A stretch of DNA of 43,906 nucleotides, from positions 1 to 43,906 of the forward strand of contig DITC01000018.1 in assembly GCA_002422685.1 (NCBI GenBank), given 5' to 3'. The notes under the pieces were generated by a model. That model was not told where the DNA came from. It worked only from the letters and a program-made list of their open reading frames with translations, and searched no databases. The stretch comes from Thauera sp. UBA6194. Lineage in GTDB: Bacteria > Pseudomonadota > Gammaproteobacteria > Burkholderiales > Rhodocyclaceae. The position numbers and the translations under genes were made by a program. Below are positions 9,325 through 18,272 of this stretch, piece by piece (positions within the stretch are counted from its first letter, which is position 1; each line of letters begins with the position of its first letter).

Positions 9325-10062
9325 TCAACCCATCATGGTGGAGGTGAGCTGGCCTGCGGCGAGCCCGATCAGCAGGCCAAAGCCTAGGCTCCACTCCTTG
9401 AGCCAGGGCTGCGATTTGCCCAGGTGCCGGAAGAGCAGCATGCTGAGCGCCGCACCCAGCGCTGCGGCCAGTTTGTCGTGCTCGATCTGGATGTTGCCCA
9501 GCGTCTTGATGTTGAACGCCGCGTTGATGCTCAGGACCAGGAAGATCACCGCGGGCGTGATCATGCCCATGATGATCAGGGTGCGCGGGCTGGAGGTCTG
9601 CATCTTCGCCTGCGCATTGCCCAGGCGCTTGGTCAGGATCAGCGTGGCGATGATCCAGCCCGACCCGCCCAGGGTCATCGCCCAGACCGAGTTCGTGAAG
9701 GCCTGCAGGCCATAGCCCTCCTTGCCGAGCTCCACGCCCATTGCGGTGGCGCCCTGGGCCGAGGCGTACAGCTCGAAGACCGCCGAGCCGATGACGCCGA
9801 TCCGCATCAGGGTCATCGGCGCGCCGATCAGCGCAACGAGGCTCACCGACACGATGAACACCGCCACGGCGGGGCCGATGCTGGTGATGGTCGCGGTCTT
9901 GTAGACGCGTGCCTTTTCCTGAGGGGTGAGCAGGCCGAACCTGTCCGAGAACGCGAGCGCGTGGCGAAGGTACATGAGCGCCTGGACGACCACGATCGAC
10001 ACCAGCACCAAGGCCAGCACCCACATGGCGGTCGAGTTTGCAACTGCAAGATAATCGTCCAT
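9325..10062 (-). CDS. DUF5058-like membrane protein
   Basis: The 245-residue product has about six or seven transmembrane segments, at roughly residues 12-32, 58-80, 88-110, 125-145, 160-182 and 222-240. Its middle portion (RIGVIGSAVFELYASAQGA and FTNSVWAMTLGGSGWI) resembles the DUF5058 family, which I recall next to M20 peptidases in other bacteria; this assignment is from memory. The start has a very strong ribosome binding site, AAAGGAGG, 8 nt before the ATG at 10062. It lies 40 bp downstream of the amidohydrolase gene and 13 bp upstream of the second membrane protein. A transport role is inferred only from context. Confidence 0.7.
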   Translation of the reverse strand: MDDYLAVANSTAMWVLALVLVSIVVVQALMYLRHALAFSDRFGLLTPQEKARVYKTATITSIGPAVAVFIVSVSLVALIGAPMTLMRIGVIGSAVFELYASAQGATAMGVELGKEGYGLQAFTNSVWAMTLGGSGWIIATLILTKRLGNAQAKMQTSSPRTLIIMGMITPAVIFLVLSINAAFNIKTLGNIQIEHDKLAAALGAALSMLLFRHLGKSQPWLKEWSLGFGLLIGLAAGQLTSTMMG

Positions 10063-10102
10063 CTGTCCTGCCTCCTTTATTGTTTGAGAGTTGCGCGGCG
10101 GC

Positions 10103-11320
10103 TTATGCGCCGGTCCCGAGGTACTGCTCGGCCAGCCCGACCCACAGCCTGGCGCCGACCGCGAGACAGGCATCGTTGAAGTCGTAATGGGGGTTGTGGA
10201 CCATGCAGCCGCCCGCCCACTTGCCGTCGGCGTGGCCGTTGTCTCCATTGCCGACCAGCACGTAGCAGCCCGGCACCTGCTCGAGCAGGAAGGCGAAGTC
10301 CTCGCTGCCGGTCAGGGGCTGGGCGTTGCTCTCGACGTGCTCGTCGCCGAACAGCTTGCGTGCCACATCGACCGCGAAGGCGGTGGGCGCGGTCGCGTTG
10401 ATCAGCACCGGATACCCGCGCTCGTAGCGGATCTCGCTGGTGCAACCATAGGCGCGCGCCTGGAATTCGGCGAGCTCGTGGATGCGCTGCTCGACGATGT
10501 CGCGCACGCCGGGATCGAGCGCGCGCACGCTGAGCTCGATCTCCGCGGATCCGGCGATGATGTTGTAGGCCGAGCCGGCCTGGATGCGGCCGACGCTGAT
10601 CACGGCGGCGAGGTTGGGGTTGATGTTGCGGCCGACGATGGTCTGCAGGCCGAGCACGGTCGCCGCCGCCGGCAGGGTGGGGTCGATCGCCTTGTGCGGC
10701 AGGCCGCCATGGCCGCCGAGGCCGACGAAACGGATCAACACCTTGTCGGAGGAGGCCATGAAGGCGCCCGGGCGAACATGGACCTCGCCCACGGGAATGC
10801 CGGGCATGTTGTGCATGCCGAAGATCACATCGCACGGGAAGCGCTCGAACAGGCGCTCCTCGAGCATGCGCCGCGCGCCCCCTCCGCCACCGAGCTCCTC
10901 GGCCGGCTGGAAGATCAGCACCAGGGTGCCGTTGCCGCGCAGCTGTCCCGCGCGTGCGCGCTCGGCGAGGGCCTGGGCGGCACCGAGCAGCATTGCGGTG
11001 TGGCCGTCGTGGCCGCAGCCGTGCATCTTGCCGGGCACCTTGCTCTCCCACGGCAGGCCTGTCTGCTCCTGGATCGGGAGCGCGTCCATGTCGGCGCGCA
11101 GGCCCAGCTTCGGCCCGCTGCCGTCGCCGATGCGGAGCACGCCCACCACGCCGGTGGTGGCGATCTCGGTGTGCACCTCGTAACCCCAGGCGCTCAGCTG
11201 GGCCGCGACGAGGGCGCTGGTGTCGTGCTCCTCGAACCCCAGCTCCGGGTGTTGGTGGATGGCATGGCGCCAGGCTTTCATGGCGTCCACGTCGGGCTCG
11301 TGCAGCGTCGTATCGCTCAT
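10103..11320 (-). CDS. M20 family amidohydrolase (hippurate hydrolase-like)
   Basis: This zinc metallohydrolase removes acyl groups from N-acyl amino acids or similar amides. The metal-binding HGCGHDGH motif is at residues 100-107 and the catalytic QPAEE at 138-142, and HKAIDP plus SEDFAF complete the M20D pattern. Length is 405 residues. The ATG at 11320 follows GGGAGAAG; longer in-frame extensions to 11458 would run into the lysR promoter region. It is first in an operon with two membrane proteins and divergent from a LysR regulator, an arrangement like E. coli abgR-abgABT for p-aminobenzoyl-glutamate, but with a different membrane component. The substrate is unknown. Confidence 0.9.
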   Translation of the reverse strand: MSDTTLHEPDVDAMKAWRHAIHQHPELGFEEHDTSALVAAQLSAWGYEVHTEIATTGVVGVLRIGDGSGPKLGLRADMDALPIQEQTGLPWESKVPGKMHGCGHDGHTAMLLGAAQALAERARAGQLRGNGTLVLIFQPAEELGGGGGARRMLEERLFERFPCDVIFGMHNMPGIPVGEVHVRPGAFMASSDKVLIRFVGLGGHGGLPHKAIDPTLPAAATVLGLQTIVGRNINPNLAAVISVGRIQAGSAYNIIAGSAEIELSVRALDPGVRDIVEQRIHELAEFQARAYGCTSEIRYERGYPVLINATAPTAFAVDVARKLFGDEHVESNAQPLTGSEDFAFLLEQVPGCYVLVGNGDNGHADGKWAGGCMVHNPHYDFNDACLAVGARLWVGLAEQYLGTGA

Positions 11321-11346
11321 GGTTTGCTTCTCCCTGAATAAAAACA

Positions 11347-11360
11347 ATTCATGCGCGAAT
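11347..11360. promoter_or_regulatory. Candidate LysR-type binding site in the divergent promoter
   Basis: ATTC-N6-GAAT forms an inverted repeat within the AT-rich 113-bp gap between the amidohydrolase and lysR starts. It is close to the T-N11-A form expected for a LysR-type regulator and lies just upstream of the amidohydrolase ribosome binding site. Function is inferred from position. Confidence 0.4.
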
Positions 11361-11433
11361 AATAGGAAGTTGCTGTGATCTGGATAAGGCGATATTTTTT
11401 CGTGGGTGACAACCAATGGAGGGCGCCTCGAGC

Positions 11434-12348
11434 ATGAAGGATCACCAATTGCGGGCATTGATCCAGGTGGCGGAGAGCGGCTCGATCCGTGCCGCCGCGC
11501 GGACGATGAACCTGAGCCAGAGCGCGCTGACGAAGGCGCTGCGCGAGCTCGAAGAGGACGTCGGCGCCGAACTGCTGCAGCGCAGTTACAGGGGCATCCA
11601 CTTCACGGCCGAAGGCGAAGCCTTGCTCGCTCGTGCGCGCCTGGTGCAGTCGACGCTCGAACGTGCGCGCGCGGAGATCCGCGAGATGCGCGGGGGCGCA
11701 GGCGCGCACGTGAAGGTGGCGATCACTCCGCTGGTGAGCACCGCCGCGCTGCCGCGCGTGCTCGCAGCGTTTCGCAAGGCGCAGCCGATGGCCGAGCTCA
11801 CCTTCCACGAGGGCCTGCTCGTGCAGGCGCTGCCCGGGCTCATCGAGGGCCGCATCGACTTCGCGATCGCGCTCGCCGTTGCCGCGAGCCTGCCCTACGA
11901 GATCGAATTCGAGCGTCTCGCCGAGATCGACGCGACCGCGTTCGTGCGCGAGGATCACCCGCTTTCCGGGGTGACCGACTGGCGTGCCGCCATCGACGAG
12001 GAGTGGGCGCTCAACCTGAGCCCGGGCAGCCAGAGCATGAACATGCTCGACTGGCTCGCCACTCAGGGCTTGCCCGTGCCGCGCCGCGTGCTGCACTGCT
12101 CTTCGCCGTTCCTGCTTCTCGAACTCGTGCGCCGCAACACCCTGATCGGCTTCGCGCCCAGCTCATTGATTGCCGACCCCCAGGTCAGCGTGGGTCTGCG
12201 GCCCTTGCCCTTGCAGCCGGCCCCGCCCTGCATGACCCTTGGCTTGTTGACCCTGCGTGGCGCGCCGCTGGGCAATGCCGCAAACAAGCTCGCCGACCTG
12301 TTTCGGCGCGAGCTGGCGTTCAGCGCTCGTGGTGCGCGCCCGGGCTAG
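11434..12348 (+). CDS. LysR family transcriptional regulator of the amidohydrolase operon
   Basis: A 304-residue LysR-type regulator. The N-terminal winged helix-turn-helix is clear (LRALIQVAESGSIRAAARTMNLSQSALTKALRELEEDVGAELLQR), followed by a linker helix and a periplasmic-binding-like effector domain from about residue 90. The start at 11434 was chosen because GGAGGG lies 10 nt upstream and MKDHQLRAL is a normal LysR start; an ATG at 11416 would include the ribosome binding site. Its divergent position suggests it controls the M20/membrane-protein operon in response to the substrate or product of that pathway. The pattern resembles abgR. Confidence 0.92.
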   Translation: MKDHQLRALIQVAESGSIRAAARTMNLSQSALTKALRELEEDVGAELLQRSYRGIHFTAEGEALLARARLVQSTLERARAEIREMRGGAGAHVKVAITPLVSTAALPRVLAAFRKAQPMAELTFHEGLLVQALPGLIEGRIDFAIALAVAASLPYEIEFERLAEIDATAFVREDHPLSGVTDWRAAIDEEWALNLSPGSQSMNMLDWLATQGLPVPRRVLHCSSPFLLLELVRRNTLIGFAPSSLIADPQVSVGLRPLPLQPAPPCMTLGLLTLRGAPLGNAANKLADLFRRELAFSARGARPG

Positions 12349-12354
12349 CGCCGT

Positions 12355-12828
12355 TCAGAACACGCCCATCGCCAGCCCGGCCGCCATCGCCTCGCCGAGC
12401 GCCTCGGCGTGTTCCAGGTCGACGGGCGTGATCGTCTTGCGCACGATCAGCGCCTCGGCCACGGCTTTCCAGCCATAGCCGTTGGCGATGCGCCCGATCT
12501 CGCGCACCGCGCCGGTGCCGTCGTTGCCGGCGCTGACGAAGACGGCGAAGGGCAGGCCGTTGAGCCGGCCTTCGCAGGGGTAGTAGGTGCGGTCGAAGAA
12601 GTCCTTCAGCGCGCCCGACATGTAGCCGAAGTTTTCGGGGGTGCCGAGCAGCAGGCCGTCGCAGGCGAGCAGGTCTTCGGTGCCGGCGTCGAAGGCGCGC
12701 TTCAGGCGGGTGTCGCACTCGGCCACGCGTTGCGCGCCGCGCAGCACGGCTTCGGCCAGGCGGCCGGTGTTGCCCGATTGGGTGTGATGGACGATCAGCA
12801 GGCGCTTGCGTGCGGTGGTGTCGGTCAT
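12355..12828 (-). CDS. Flavodoxin-like NAD(P)H-dependent oxidoreductase
   Basis: The 157-residue protein has the flavodoxin fold: the phosphate-binding loop HHTQSGNTGRLAEAV (about 15-29), then DGLLLGTPENFGYMSGALKDFFDRTYYP, which binds the FMN ring, and a later FVSAGNDGTGAVREI. Such proteins reduce quinones or act as electron carriers. The ATG at 12828 overlaps the mtfA stop as ATGA, so it is translationally coupled. It ends 6 bp from the convergent lysR gene. Substrate is not predictable. Confidence 0.85.
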   Translation of the reverse strand: MTDTTARKRLLIVHHTQSGNTGRLAEAVLRGAQRVAECDTRLKRAFDAGTEDLLACDGLLLGTPENFGYMSGALKDFFDRTYYPCEGRLNGLPFAVFVSAGNDGTGAVREIGRIANGYGWKAVAEALIVRKTITPVDLEHAEALGEAMAAGLAMGVF

Positions 12829-13598
12829 CGTGGGGGCTCCTTGTCCGCGCGCGCGGCGAGGTCCATGCCGTAAAAGAGGGCGAGTTGAGCGTAGACCGCG
12901 GGGAAGCGCGCCCGCAATACCTCGGGGGCTTCGAAGAACACCTCGGATACGACGGCGAAGAACTCGCCCGGGTGCTCGGCGCCGTAGGGATCGATCTCCG
13001 TCTCGGCGCCGCGCTCGACCTCGGCGCGAAAGTCCTCGTAGGCGGCCGCGAAGGCCTGCGCCCAGGCTGCGCGCGCCATGCCGGGGCGCAGCCGGGGCAG
13101 GCCATCGACGCCGCCGTTTTCCATGTCGAGCTTGTGCGCGAACTCGTGAATCACGACGTTGACGCCCTCGGGGCCGTCGTCCTCGTCGAACCACGACAGC
13201 AGCACCGGTCCGCCCTCCCAGGCTTCGCCGAGCACTTCGTCCTCGTATTCGTGCAGCACGCCGGCTTCGTCGATCTCCTGGCGCGGGATCACGAAGTCAC
13301 CCGGATACACGATCACGCCCACCCAGCCTGCGTACGCCTGCAGGCCGATGTCGAGCACCGGCAGGCAGGCCTGCAGCGCGATCGACAGCAGCATGTCGTC
13401 GTCCAGGACCAGACCTTGGGCGCCGTGAAACTGCTTGTCGGCGAGAAACGCGAGCGCCAGCGCGCGCAGGCGCTCACGCTCGCTCGCGTCGAGGCGCTGC
13501 AGAAAGGGCAGGCGCGCTTCGACGCGTGCCCAGCGCTCCGGGGCGATGGGCGGCGGGGATGATTTCAGGCCGAAGAGCGAGCGCAGGGCTTTGAGCAT
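12825..13598 (-). CDS. mtfA: MtfA family zinc-dependent peptidase
   Basis: MtfA of E. coli is a zinc aminopeptidase that binds the Mlc repressor and so affects glucose PTS expression. The 257-residue product has the HEFAH zinc motif at residues 151-155 (VIHEFAHKLDMENG) and the later EFFAVVSEVFFEAPEVL helix that provides the third ligand, like anthrax lethal factor. Length is close to E. coli MtfA (about 265). Whether an Mlc partner exists here cannot be seen. It is divergent from relA and coupled to the flavodoxin-like gene downstream. Confidence 0.9.
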   Translation of the reverse strand: MLKALRSLFGLKSSPPPIAPERWARVEARLPFLQRLDASERERLRALALAFLADKQFHGAQGLVLDDDMLLSIALQACLPVLDIGLQAYAGWVGVIVYPGDFVIPRQEIDEAGVLHEYEDEVLGEAWEGGPVLLSWFDEDDGPEGVNVVIHEFAHKLDMENGGVDGLPRLRPGMARAAWAQAFAAAYEDFRAEVERGAETEIDPYGAEHPGEFFAVVSEVFFEAPEVLRARFPAVYAQLALFYGMDLAARADKEPPR

Positions 13599-13697
13599 GG
13601 GCGGGTGCAGGACGCATGCGGCAATGGAGCGCAGCGCGCATGCGCGCCGAGTGAGGATTTGTGCGCATGCTACCGCAGCGCCGCCTCATGCCCAATG

Positions 13698-13713
13698 TGG
13701 GATAATCCGCGCC
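13698..13713 (+). promoter_or_regulatory. Extended -10 promoter giving a leaderless relA mRNA
   Basis: TGG-GATAAT (13698-13706) has an extended -10 form, and seven bases separate the hexamer from the relA ATG at 13714. That spacing places the transcription start at the AUG. No ribosome binding site is visible. Inference from spacing. Confidence 0.55.
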
Positions 13714-15918
13714 ATGGTTTCCGTCACTCACGCCATTGCGCCGGGCGATACCGCGCCGCCCATCGACCTGCTCGCCGCCGGCCTGGAGCCGGGCGAGCGT
13801 GCGCGAATCGAGTCTGCCCTCGACTGGATCGCCGAGCTGTACGAGGGCAAGGTGCTCGGCACCGGCGAGGCCACCTGGACGCACGCGATCGGCGCGGCCC
13901 TGATCACCGCTTCGTTGCGCATGGACGCCGAGACGCGGCTTGCGGCCTTGCTCTTCGCCGCCTGGGAAGAGCTCGAAGACCCCGCCGAAGACATCAGCGC
14001 ACGCTTTGGTGCGGTGGTGGTCACATTGGTGCGCGGGCTGCACAAACTCAACGGCCTGCGCGTGCTCACGCGGCTCACCACCACGACCTCGGCGCCCGAG
14101 ATTCGCGCGCAGACCGAGGTGCTGCGCAAGATGCTGCTCGCGATGGTCGAGGACATCCGCGTGGTGCTGGTGCGCCTGGCCTCGCGCACCCAGACGCTGC
14201 GCTTCTACACCGAGTTGCCGGGCGATGCGCGCGTCGACGTGGCGCGCGAGAGCCTGGACATCTACGCACCGCTGGCCAACCGGCTCGGGGTGTGGCAGCT
14301 CAAGTGGGAGCTGGAGGATCTGTCCTTCCGCTTCATCGAGCCGGAGACCTACAAGCGCATCGCAAAGATGCTCGACGAGCGCCGCATCGAGCGCGAGCAG
14401 TTCATCGAGGACGCGATCGCGCGGCTCAAGGGTGAGCTCGCCGAGGTCGGGATCAAGGCCGAGATCACCGGGCGGGCCAAGCATATCTTCAGCATCTACA
14501 ACAAGATGCGGAAAAAACGGCTCGACTTCTCGCAGGTGTTCGACATCCGTGCGCTGCGCGTGCTGGTCGACGAGGTCAAGGACTGCTACACGGTGCTCGG
14601 CATCGTGCATCAGATCTGGCAGCCGATCGCGAAGGAGTTCGACGACTACATCACCAAGCCCAAGGGCAACAACTACCAGTCGCTGCACACGGCGGTGCTG
14701 GCGGGCGACGGGCGCGCGCTCGAGGTGCAGATCCGCACCCACGACATGCACAAGCACGCCGAGCTCGGCGTGGCCGCGCACTGGCGCTACAAGGAAGGCG
14801 CCAGGGAAGGGGGCGACTACGACGAGAAGATCGCCCTGCTGCGCAACCTGCTGTCGTGGCGGGACGAGGTCACCGACTCGGCGCAGTGGATGGAGCAGTT
14901 CAAGCGTGCGTCGCTGGACGATACGCTGTACGTGGTCACACCCCAGGGCAAGGTGGTGGACATGCCGCGCGGTGCGACGCCGGTGGACTTTGCCTACCGC
15001 CTGCACACCGACCTCGGCCATCACTGCCGCGGCGCGAAGCTCGACGGCCACCTGGTGCCGCTGAACACTCAGCTCGAGAACGGGCAGACGGTGGAGATCG
15101 TCGCCGCGAAGGAGGGCGGGCCGTCGCGCGACTGGCTCGATGCGCGCCAGGGCTACGTGGTCACCTCGCGTGCGCGCAACAAGATCAAGCAGTATTTCGC
15201 CCAGCTCGACGAGGAGGAGCTGCTGTCGCGCGGGCGCAGCTTCGTGACCCGCGAGATGCAGCGCGACGGACATGCGCAGGCCAACATCGACGGTCTCGCC
15301 GACCGACTGGGGTTCAAGAACGCCGAGGCCCTCTACCTGGCCGCCGCGCGCGGCGAGGTCGGGCCGCGTGCGGTGCAGACCGCGCTGCGCGACGCCAACG
15401 CGCCCGAACCCGCGGCCGAGGCGGCGCCCGAGTTCGTCGTCAGCCGCAGCCGTTCGGGCGACAACCAGGACAAGATCCTGATCGTCGGTGTCGGCAAGCT
15501 GATGACCTCGCTGTCGCGCTGCTGCAAGCCGGCGCCGCCGGATGCGGTCGAGGGCTTCGTCACCCGTGGGCGTGGCATTTCCATCCACCGCGTGGACTGC
15601 CCCGATTTTCAGGCCCTGGCGAGGCAGCATCCGGAGCGCGTGATCCCGGCCGAATGGGGCGAAAAGGCGCACGACACGCGGACCGCGCTGTACCAGGTCG
15701 ACATCAACGTGCAGGCTGGAGATCGTCAGGGCTTGCTGCGCGACATTTCCGAGGTTCTGTCGCGCGAGAAGCTCAACGTGATCGCGGTCAACAGCCTGAC
15801 CAAGAAGGGCACGGCCTACATGCGCTTCACGATGGAGGTGGGGGGCATGAAGCAGGTGCAGCGCGCGATCACCCTGATCCGCGAGGTGCCGGGGGTGATC
15901 GACGCGCAGCGCAAGTAG
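13714..15918 (+). CDS. relA: GTP pyrophosphokinase RelA
   Basis: RelA makes (p)ppGpp from ATP and GTP or GDP on starved ribosomes. The 734-residue product has the long RSH domain order: pseudo-hydrolase (1-200), synthetase (230-360), TGS (about 404-465), zinc-finger-like CCKPAPPD, and C-terminal ACT (about 655-734). The hydrolase His-Asp pair is missing: residues 81-88 read FAAWEELE where SpoT has an HD. The synthetase carries EFDD at 308-311, the acidic motif of monofunctional RelA, rather than the RxKD of bifunctional enzymes. I therefore call RelA and not SpoT. The gene faces ppk, and ppx lies beyond. Confidence 0.95.
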   Translation: MVSVTHAIAPGDTAPPIDLLAAGLEPGERARIESALDWIAELYEGKVLGTGEATWTHAIGAALITASLRMDAETRLAALLFAAWEELEDPAEDISARFGAVVVTLVRGLHKLNGLRVLTRLTTTTSAPEIRAQTEVLRKMLLAMVEDIRVVLVRLASRTQTLRFYTELPGDARVDVARESLDIYAPLANRLGVWQLKWELEDLSFRFIEPETYKRIAKMLDERRIEREQFIEDAIARLKGELAEVGIKAEITGRAKHIFSIYNKMRKKRLDFSQVFDIRALRVLVDEVKDCYTVLGIVHQIWQPIAKEFDDYITKPKGNNYQSLHTAVLAGDGRALEVQIRTHDMHKHAELGVAAHWRYKEGAREGGDYDEKIALLRNLLSWRDEVTDSAQWMEQFKRASLDDTLYVVTPQGKVVDMPRGATPVDFAYRLHTDLGHHCRGAKLDGHLVPLNTQLENGQTVEIVAAKEGGPSRDWLDARQGYVVTSRARNKIKQYFAQLDEEELLSRGRSFVTREMQRDGHAQANIDGLADRLGFKNAEALYLAAARGEVGPRAVQTALRDANAPEPAAEAAPEFVVSRSRSGDNQDKILIVGVGKLMTSLSRCCKPAPPDAVEGFVTRGRGISIHRVDCPDFQALARQHPERVIPAEWGEKAHDTRTALYQVDINVQAGDRQGLLRDISEVLSREKLNVIAVNSLTKKGTAYMRFTMEVGGMKQVQRAITLIREVPGVIDAQRK

Positions 15919-15990
15919 CGCGCGCGCCCTGCAACACCTGCTGCGGTGGTGCTGCGCGGGTGCGACGCGCGGCGCTGCCGAGGCCCTGCC

Positions 15991-18075
15991 TCAGCTGCTG
16001 GCGGCGAGTTCGTTGAGCAGGATCAGCTGCGCGGCGCGGCGCACGCCGCGTGGGGTCTTGCGACGATACTTGCCGTCGGGCTGCATGTCCCAGGCTTGGC
16101 AGTTGTCGCCCAGGTAGGGGCGCAGGCCTTCCTTCATCACGCGGCGCTTGAGGCGTGGGTCGAGCACCGGGAAGGCGATCTCGATGCGGCGGAAGAAGTT
16201 GCGATCCATCCAGTCCGCGCTCGACAGGTACATCTGGTCCTCGCCATCGGCATGGAAGTGGAAGATGCGGTGATGCTCGAGGAAGCGTCCCACCACCGAG
16301 CGCACGCGGATGTTTTCCGACAGCCCCGGCACGCCCGGTCGCAGCGCGCAGGGGCCGCGCACGATGAGGTCGATCTCGGCGCCGGCCTGCGAGGCTTCGT
16401 ACAGCGCCTCGATGGTCTCGGGCTCGAGCAGCGCGTTCATCTTGGCGATGATGCGCGCGCGCCGCCCTTCGCGCGCGATCTCCGCTTCGCGCTTGATGGC
16501 GGCGACGATCTTGGGCTGCAGCGCGAACGGCGCCTGCCACAGGTGGCGCAGCTCGCTCGCCCTGCCCAGGCCGGTGAGCTGCTTGAACACCGTGGCCACG
16601 TCCTCGCCGATCTCGGCGTTGCAGGTCATGAGGCCGAAGTCGGTGTAGAAGCGCGTGGTGCGCGGGTGGTAGTTGCCCGTGCCCATGTGCACGTAGCGGC
16701 GCAGCCCGCCTTCCTCGCGGCGCACCACCATCAGCAGCTTGGCGTGGGTCTTGTAGCCGAACACGCCGTACACCACGTGCGCGCCGACCTCTTCGAGGCG
16801 GTTGGCGAGCGTGATGTTGGCTTCCTCGTCGAAACGCGCCATCAGCTCCAGCACCACGGTGACTTCCTTGCCCTTCTGCGCGGCGCGGGCGAGGTGTTCC
16901 ATCAGCACGGAGTCGGTGCCGGTGCGATACACCGTCATCTTGATCGCGAGCACCTGCGGATCGTCGGCCGCGGTGCGCAGCAGGTCGATGACGGGCGCGA
17001 AGCTCTGGAAGGGGTGGTGGAGCAGGATGTCGCCGCTGCGGATCGCGGTGAAGATGTTGCGTCGCTTGTCGAGCGCCTTGGGCAGGCCGGGCACGAAGGG
17101 CGCGTACTTGAGGTCGGGACGCTCGACCCAGTCCGGCACCTGCATCAAGCGCACCAGGTTCACGATGCCCGGCGTGCGGTAGAGGTCGTCGGGGGTGAGG
17201 TGAAAGTGCTGCAGCAGAAAAGCGGCCATCTCCTCCGAACAGTTGTCCGCCACCTCCAGTCGCACCGCGTCGCCGAAGTGGCGCTGCTGCAACTCGCCCT
17301 TGAGCGAGGCGCGCAGGTCCTTGACCTCTTCCTCGTCGACGAAGAGGTCGGAGTTGCGCGTGACGCGGAACTGGTAGCAACCGAGCACGTTCATGCCGGT
17401 GAACAGTTCGGCCACGTGCGCGTGCAGCACCGAGGACAGGAAGACGAAGCAGTATTCCCGATCGCACAGCTCGCGCGGCAGCCGGATCACGCGTGGCAGC
17501 GCGCGCGGCGCCTGCACGATGGCCGCGCCCGAGTCGCGCCCGAAGGCGTCGCGGCCCTCGAGCTCGATCGCGAAGTTCAGGCTCTTGTTGAGCACGCGCG
17601 GGAACGGATGCGCCGGGTCCAGCCCGATCGGGGTGAGCACGGGCATCACCTCGCGCAGGAAATAGTCGCGAATCCAGGCCCGCTGCGCCTCGGTCCACAG
17701 GCTGCGGCGCAGGAAGACCACGCCTTCGGTCTCGAGCGCGGGCAGGATGTCGTCGTTGAGCATTTCGTACTGCTCGGAAATGATCTCATGCACCGCGTCC
17801 GAGACCCGCGCGAGCAGCTCGGTGGGGGCGATCCCGTCTTCACCGGCCTTGCGGCTGCCGACGCGGATCTGCTCCTTGATGCCCGAGACGCGGATCTCGA
17901 AGAATTCGTCCAGGTTGCTCGACACGATGCACAGGAAGCGCAGGCGCTCGAGCAGGGGTACGGCCGTGTCGGCGGCCTGGGCGAGCACGCGGCGCTGGAA
18001 CTGCAGCAGCGTGAGCTCGCGGTTGAGGAAGTGTTCGGCGGGGTGGGAGAGGGCGGTGTTGCGTCGGGTGTTCAT
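15991..18075 (-). CDS. ppk1: Polyphosphate kinase 1
   Basis: PPK1 polymerises ATP gamma-phosphate into inorganic polyphosphate through a phosphohistidine. The 694-residue product begins with the N-terminal NRELTLLQFQRRVL motif and contains the phospholipase-D-like catalytic domains, with KMTVYRTGTDS and HAKLLMVVRRE (histidine of the HxK motif) and YVHMGTGNYHP. The ATG at 18075 follows CAGGAAAG; upstream in-frame Mets lie in the divergent promoter region and would lack the family's start. It is convergent with relA and divergent from ppx, the gene for the opposing activity. Confidence 0.96.
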   Translation of the reverse strand: MNTRRNTALSHPAEHFLNRELTLLQFQRRVLAQAADTAVPLLERLRFLCIVSSNLDEFFEIRVSGIKEQIRVGSRKAGEDGIAPTELLARVSDAVHEIISEQYEMLNDDILPALETEGVVFLRRSLWTEAQRAWIRDYFLREVMPVLTPIGLDPAHPFPRVLNKSLNFAIELEGRDAFGRDSGAAIVQAPRALPRVIRLPRELCDREYCFVFLSSVLHAHVAELFTGMNVLGCYQFRVTRNSDLFVDEEEVKDLRASLKGELQQRHFGDAVRLEVADNCSEEMAAFLLQHFHLTPDDLYRTPGIVNLVRLMQVPDWVERPDLKYAPFVPGLPKALDKRRNIFTAIRSGDILLHHPFQSFAPVIDLLRTAADDPQVLAIKMTVYRTGTDSVLMEHLARAAQKGKEVTVVLELMARFDEEANITLANRLEEVGAHVVYGVFGYKTHAKLLMVVRREEGGLRRYVHMGTGNYHPRTTRFYTDFGLMTCNAEIGEDVATVFKQLTGLGRASELRHLWQAPFALQPKIVAAIKREAEIAREGRRARIIAKMNALLEPETIEALYEASQAGAEIDLIVRGPCALRPGVPGLSENIRVRSVVGRFLEHHRIFHFHADGEDQMYLSSADWMDRNFFRRIEIAFPVLDPRLKRRVMKEGLRPYLGDNCQAWDMQPDGKYRRKTPRGVRRAAQLILLNELAASS

Positions 18076-18222
18076 CAGCTTTCCTGGGCACGATGCGTCG
18101 TACATGATTATGTGACACTTTCGTTTCGGCTTCATGACGGGGCAGGGTGGGGCGCGGGCCGCAAGACGAGGCTGGGCAAGGGGCGCAAGAACTTTTGCAC
18201 CCAACGATCGCATGAGGTGCGG

Positions 18223-18231
18223 TGGTAGAAT
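18223..18231 (+). promoter_or_regulatory. Extended -10 promoter of ppx
   Basis: TGG-TAGAAT (18223-18231) lies 42 bp before the ppx ATG, so unlike relA and ispD this gene would have a 5' leader of about 35 nt. It sits in the 197-bp ppk-ppx divergent region. On the opposite strand CATAAT near 18110-18115 is a possible ppk -10. Confidence 0.45.
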
Positions 18232-18272
18232 TCGGGCCTTGCGTCCGCGGGGCGCGTGCGAACGAGACAACG

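Noticed and set aside
13474..15672. 732-codon minus-strand open frame opposite relA
   Set aside because: Low-complexity Arg/His/Leu-rich translation without motifs; relA on the plus strand explains the region.
15919..15990. Possible terminator between relA and ppk
   Set aside because: The 72-bp gap has GC-rich partial repeats but no stable hairpin with T-run that I can support.
18095..18150. PHO-box-like sequence between ppk and ppx
   Set aside because: The best alignment matches only 4 and 5 of 7 bases in the two half sites, too weak to call a PhoB site.
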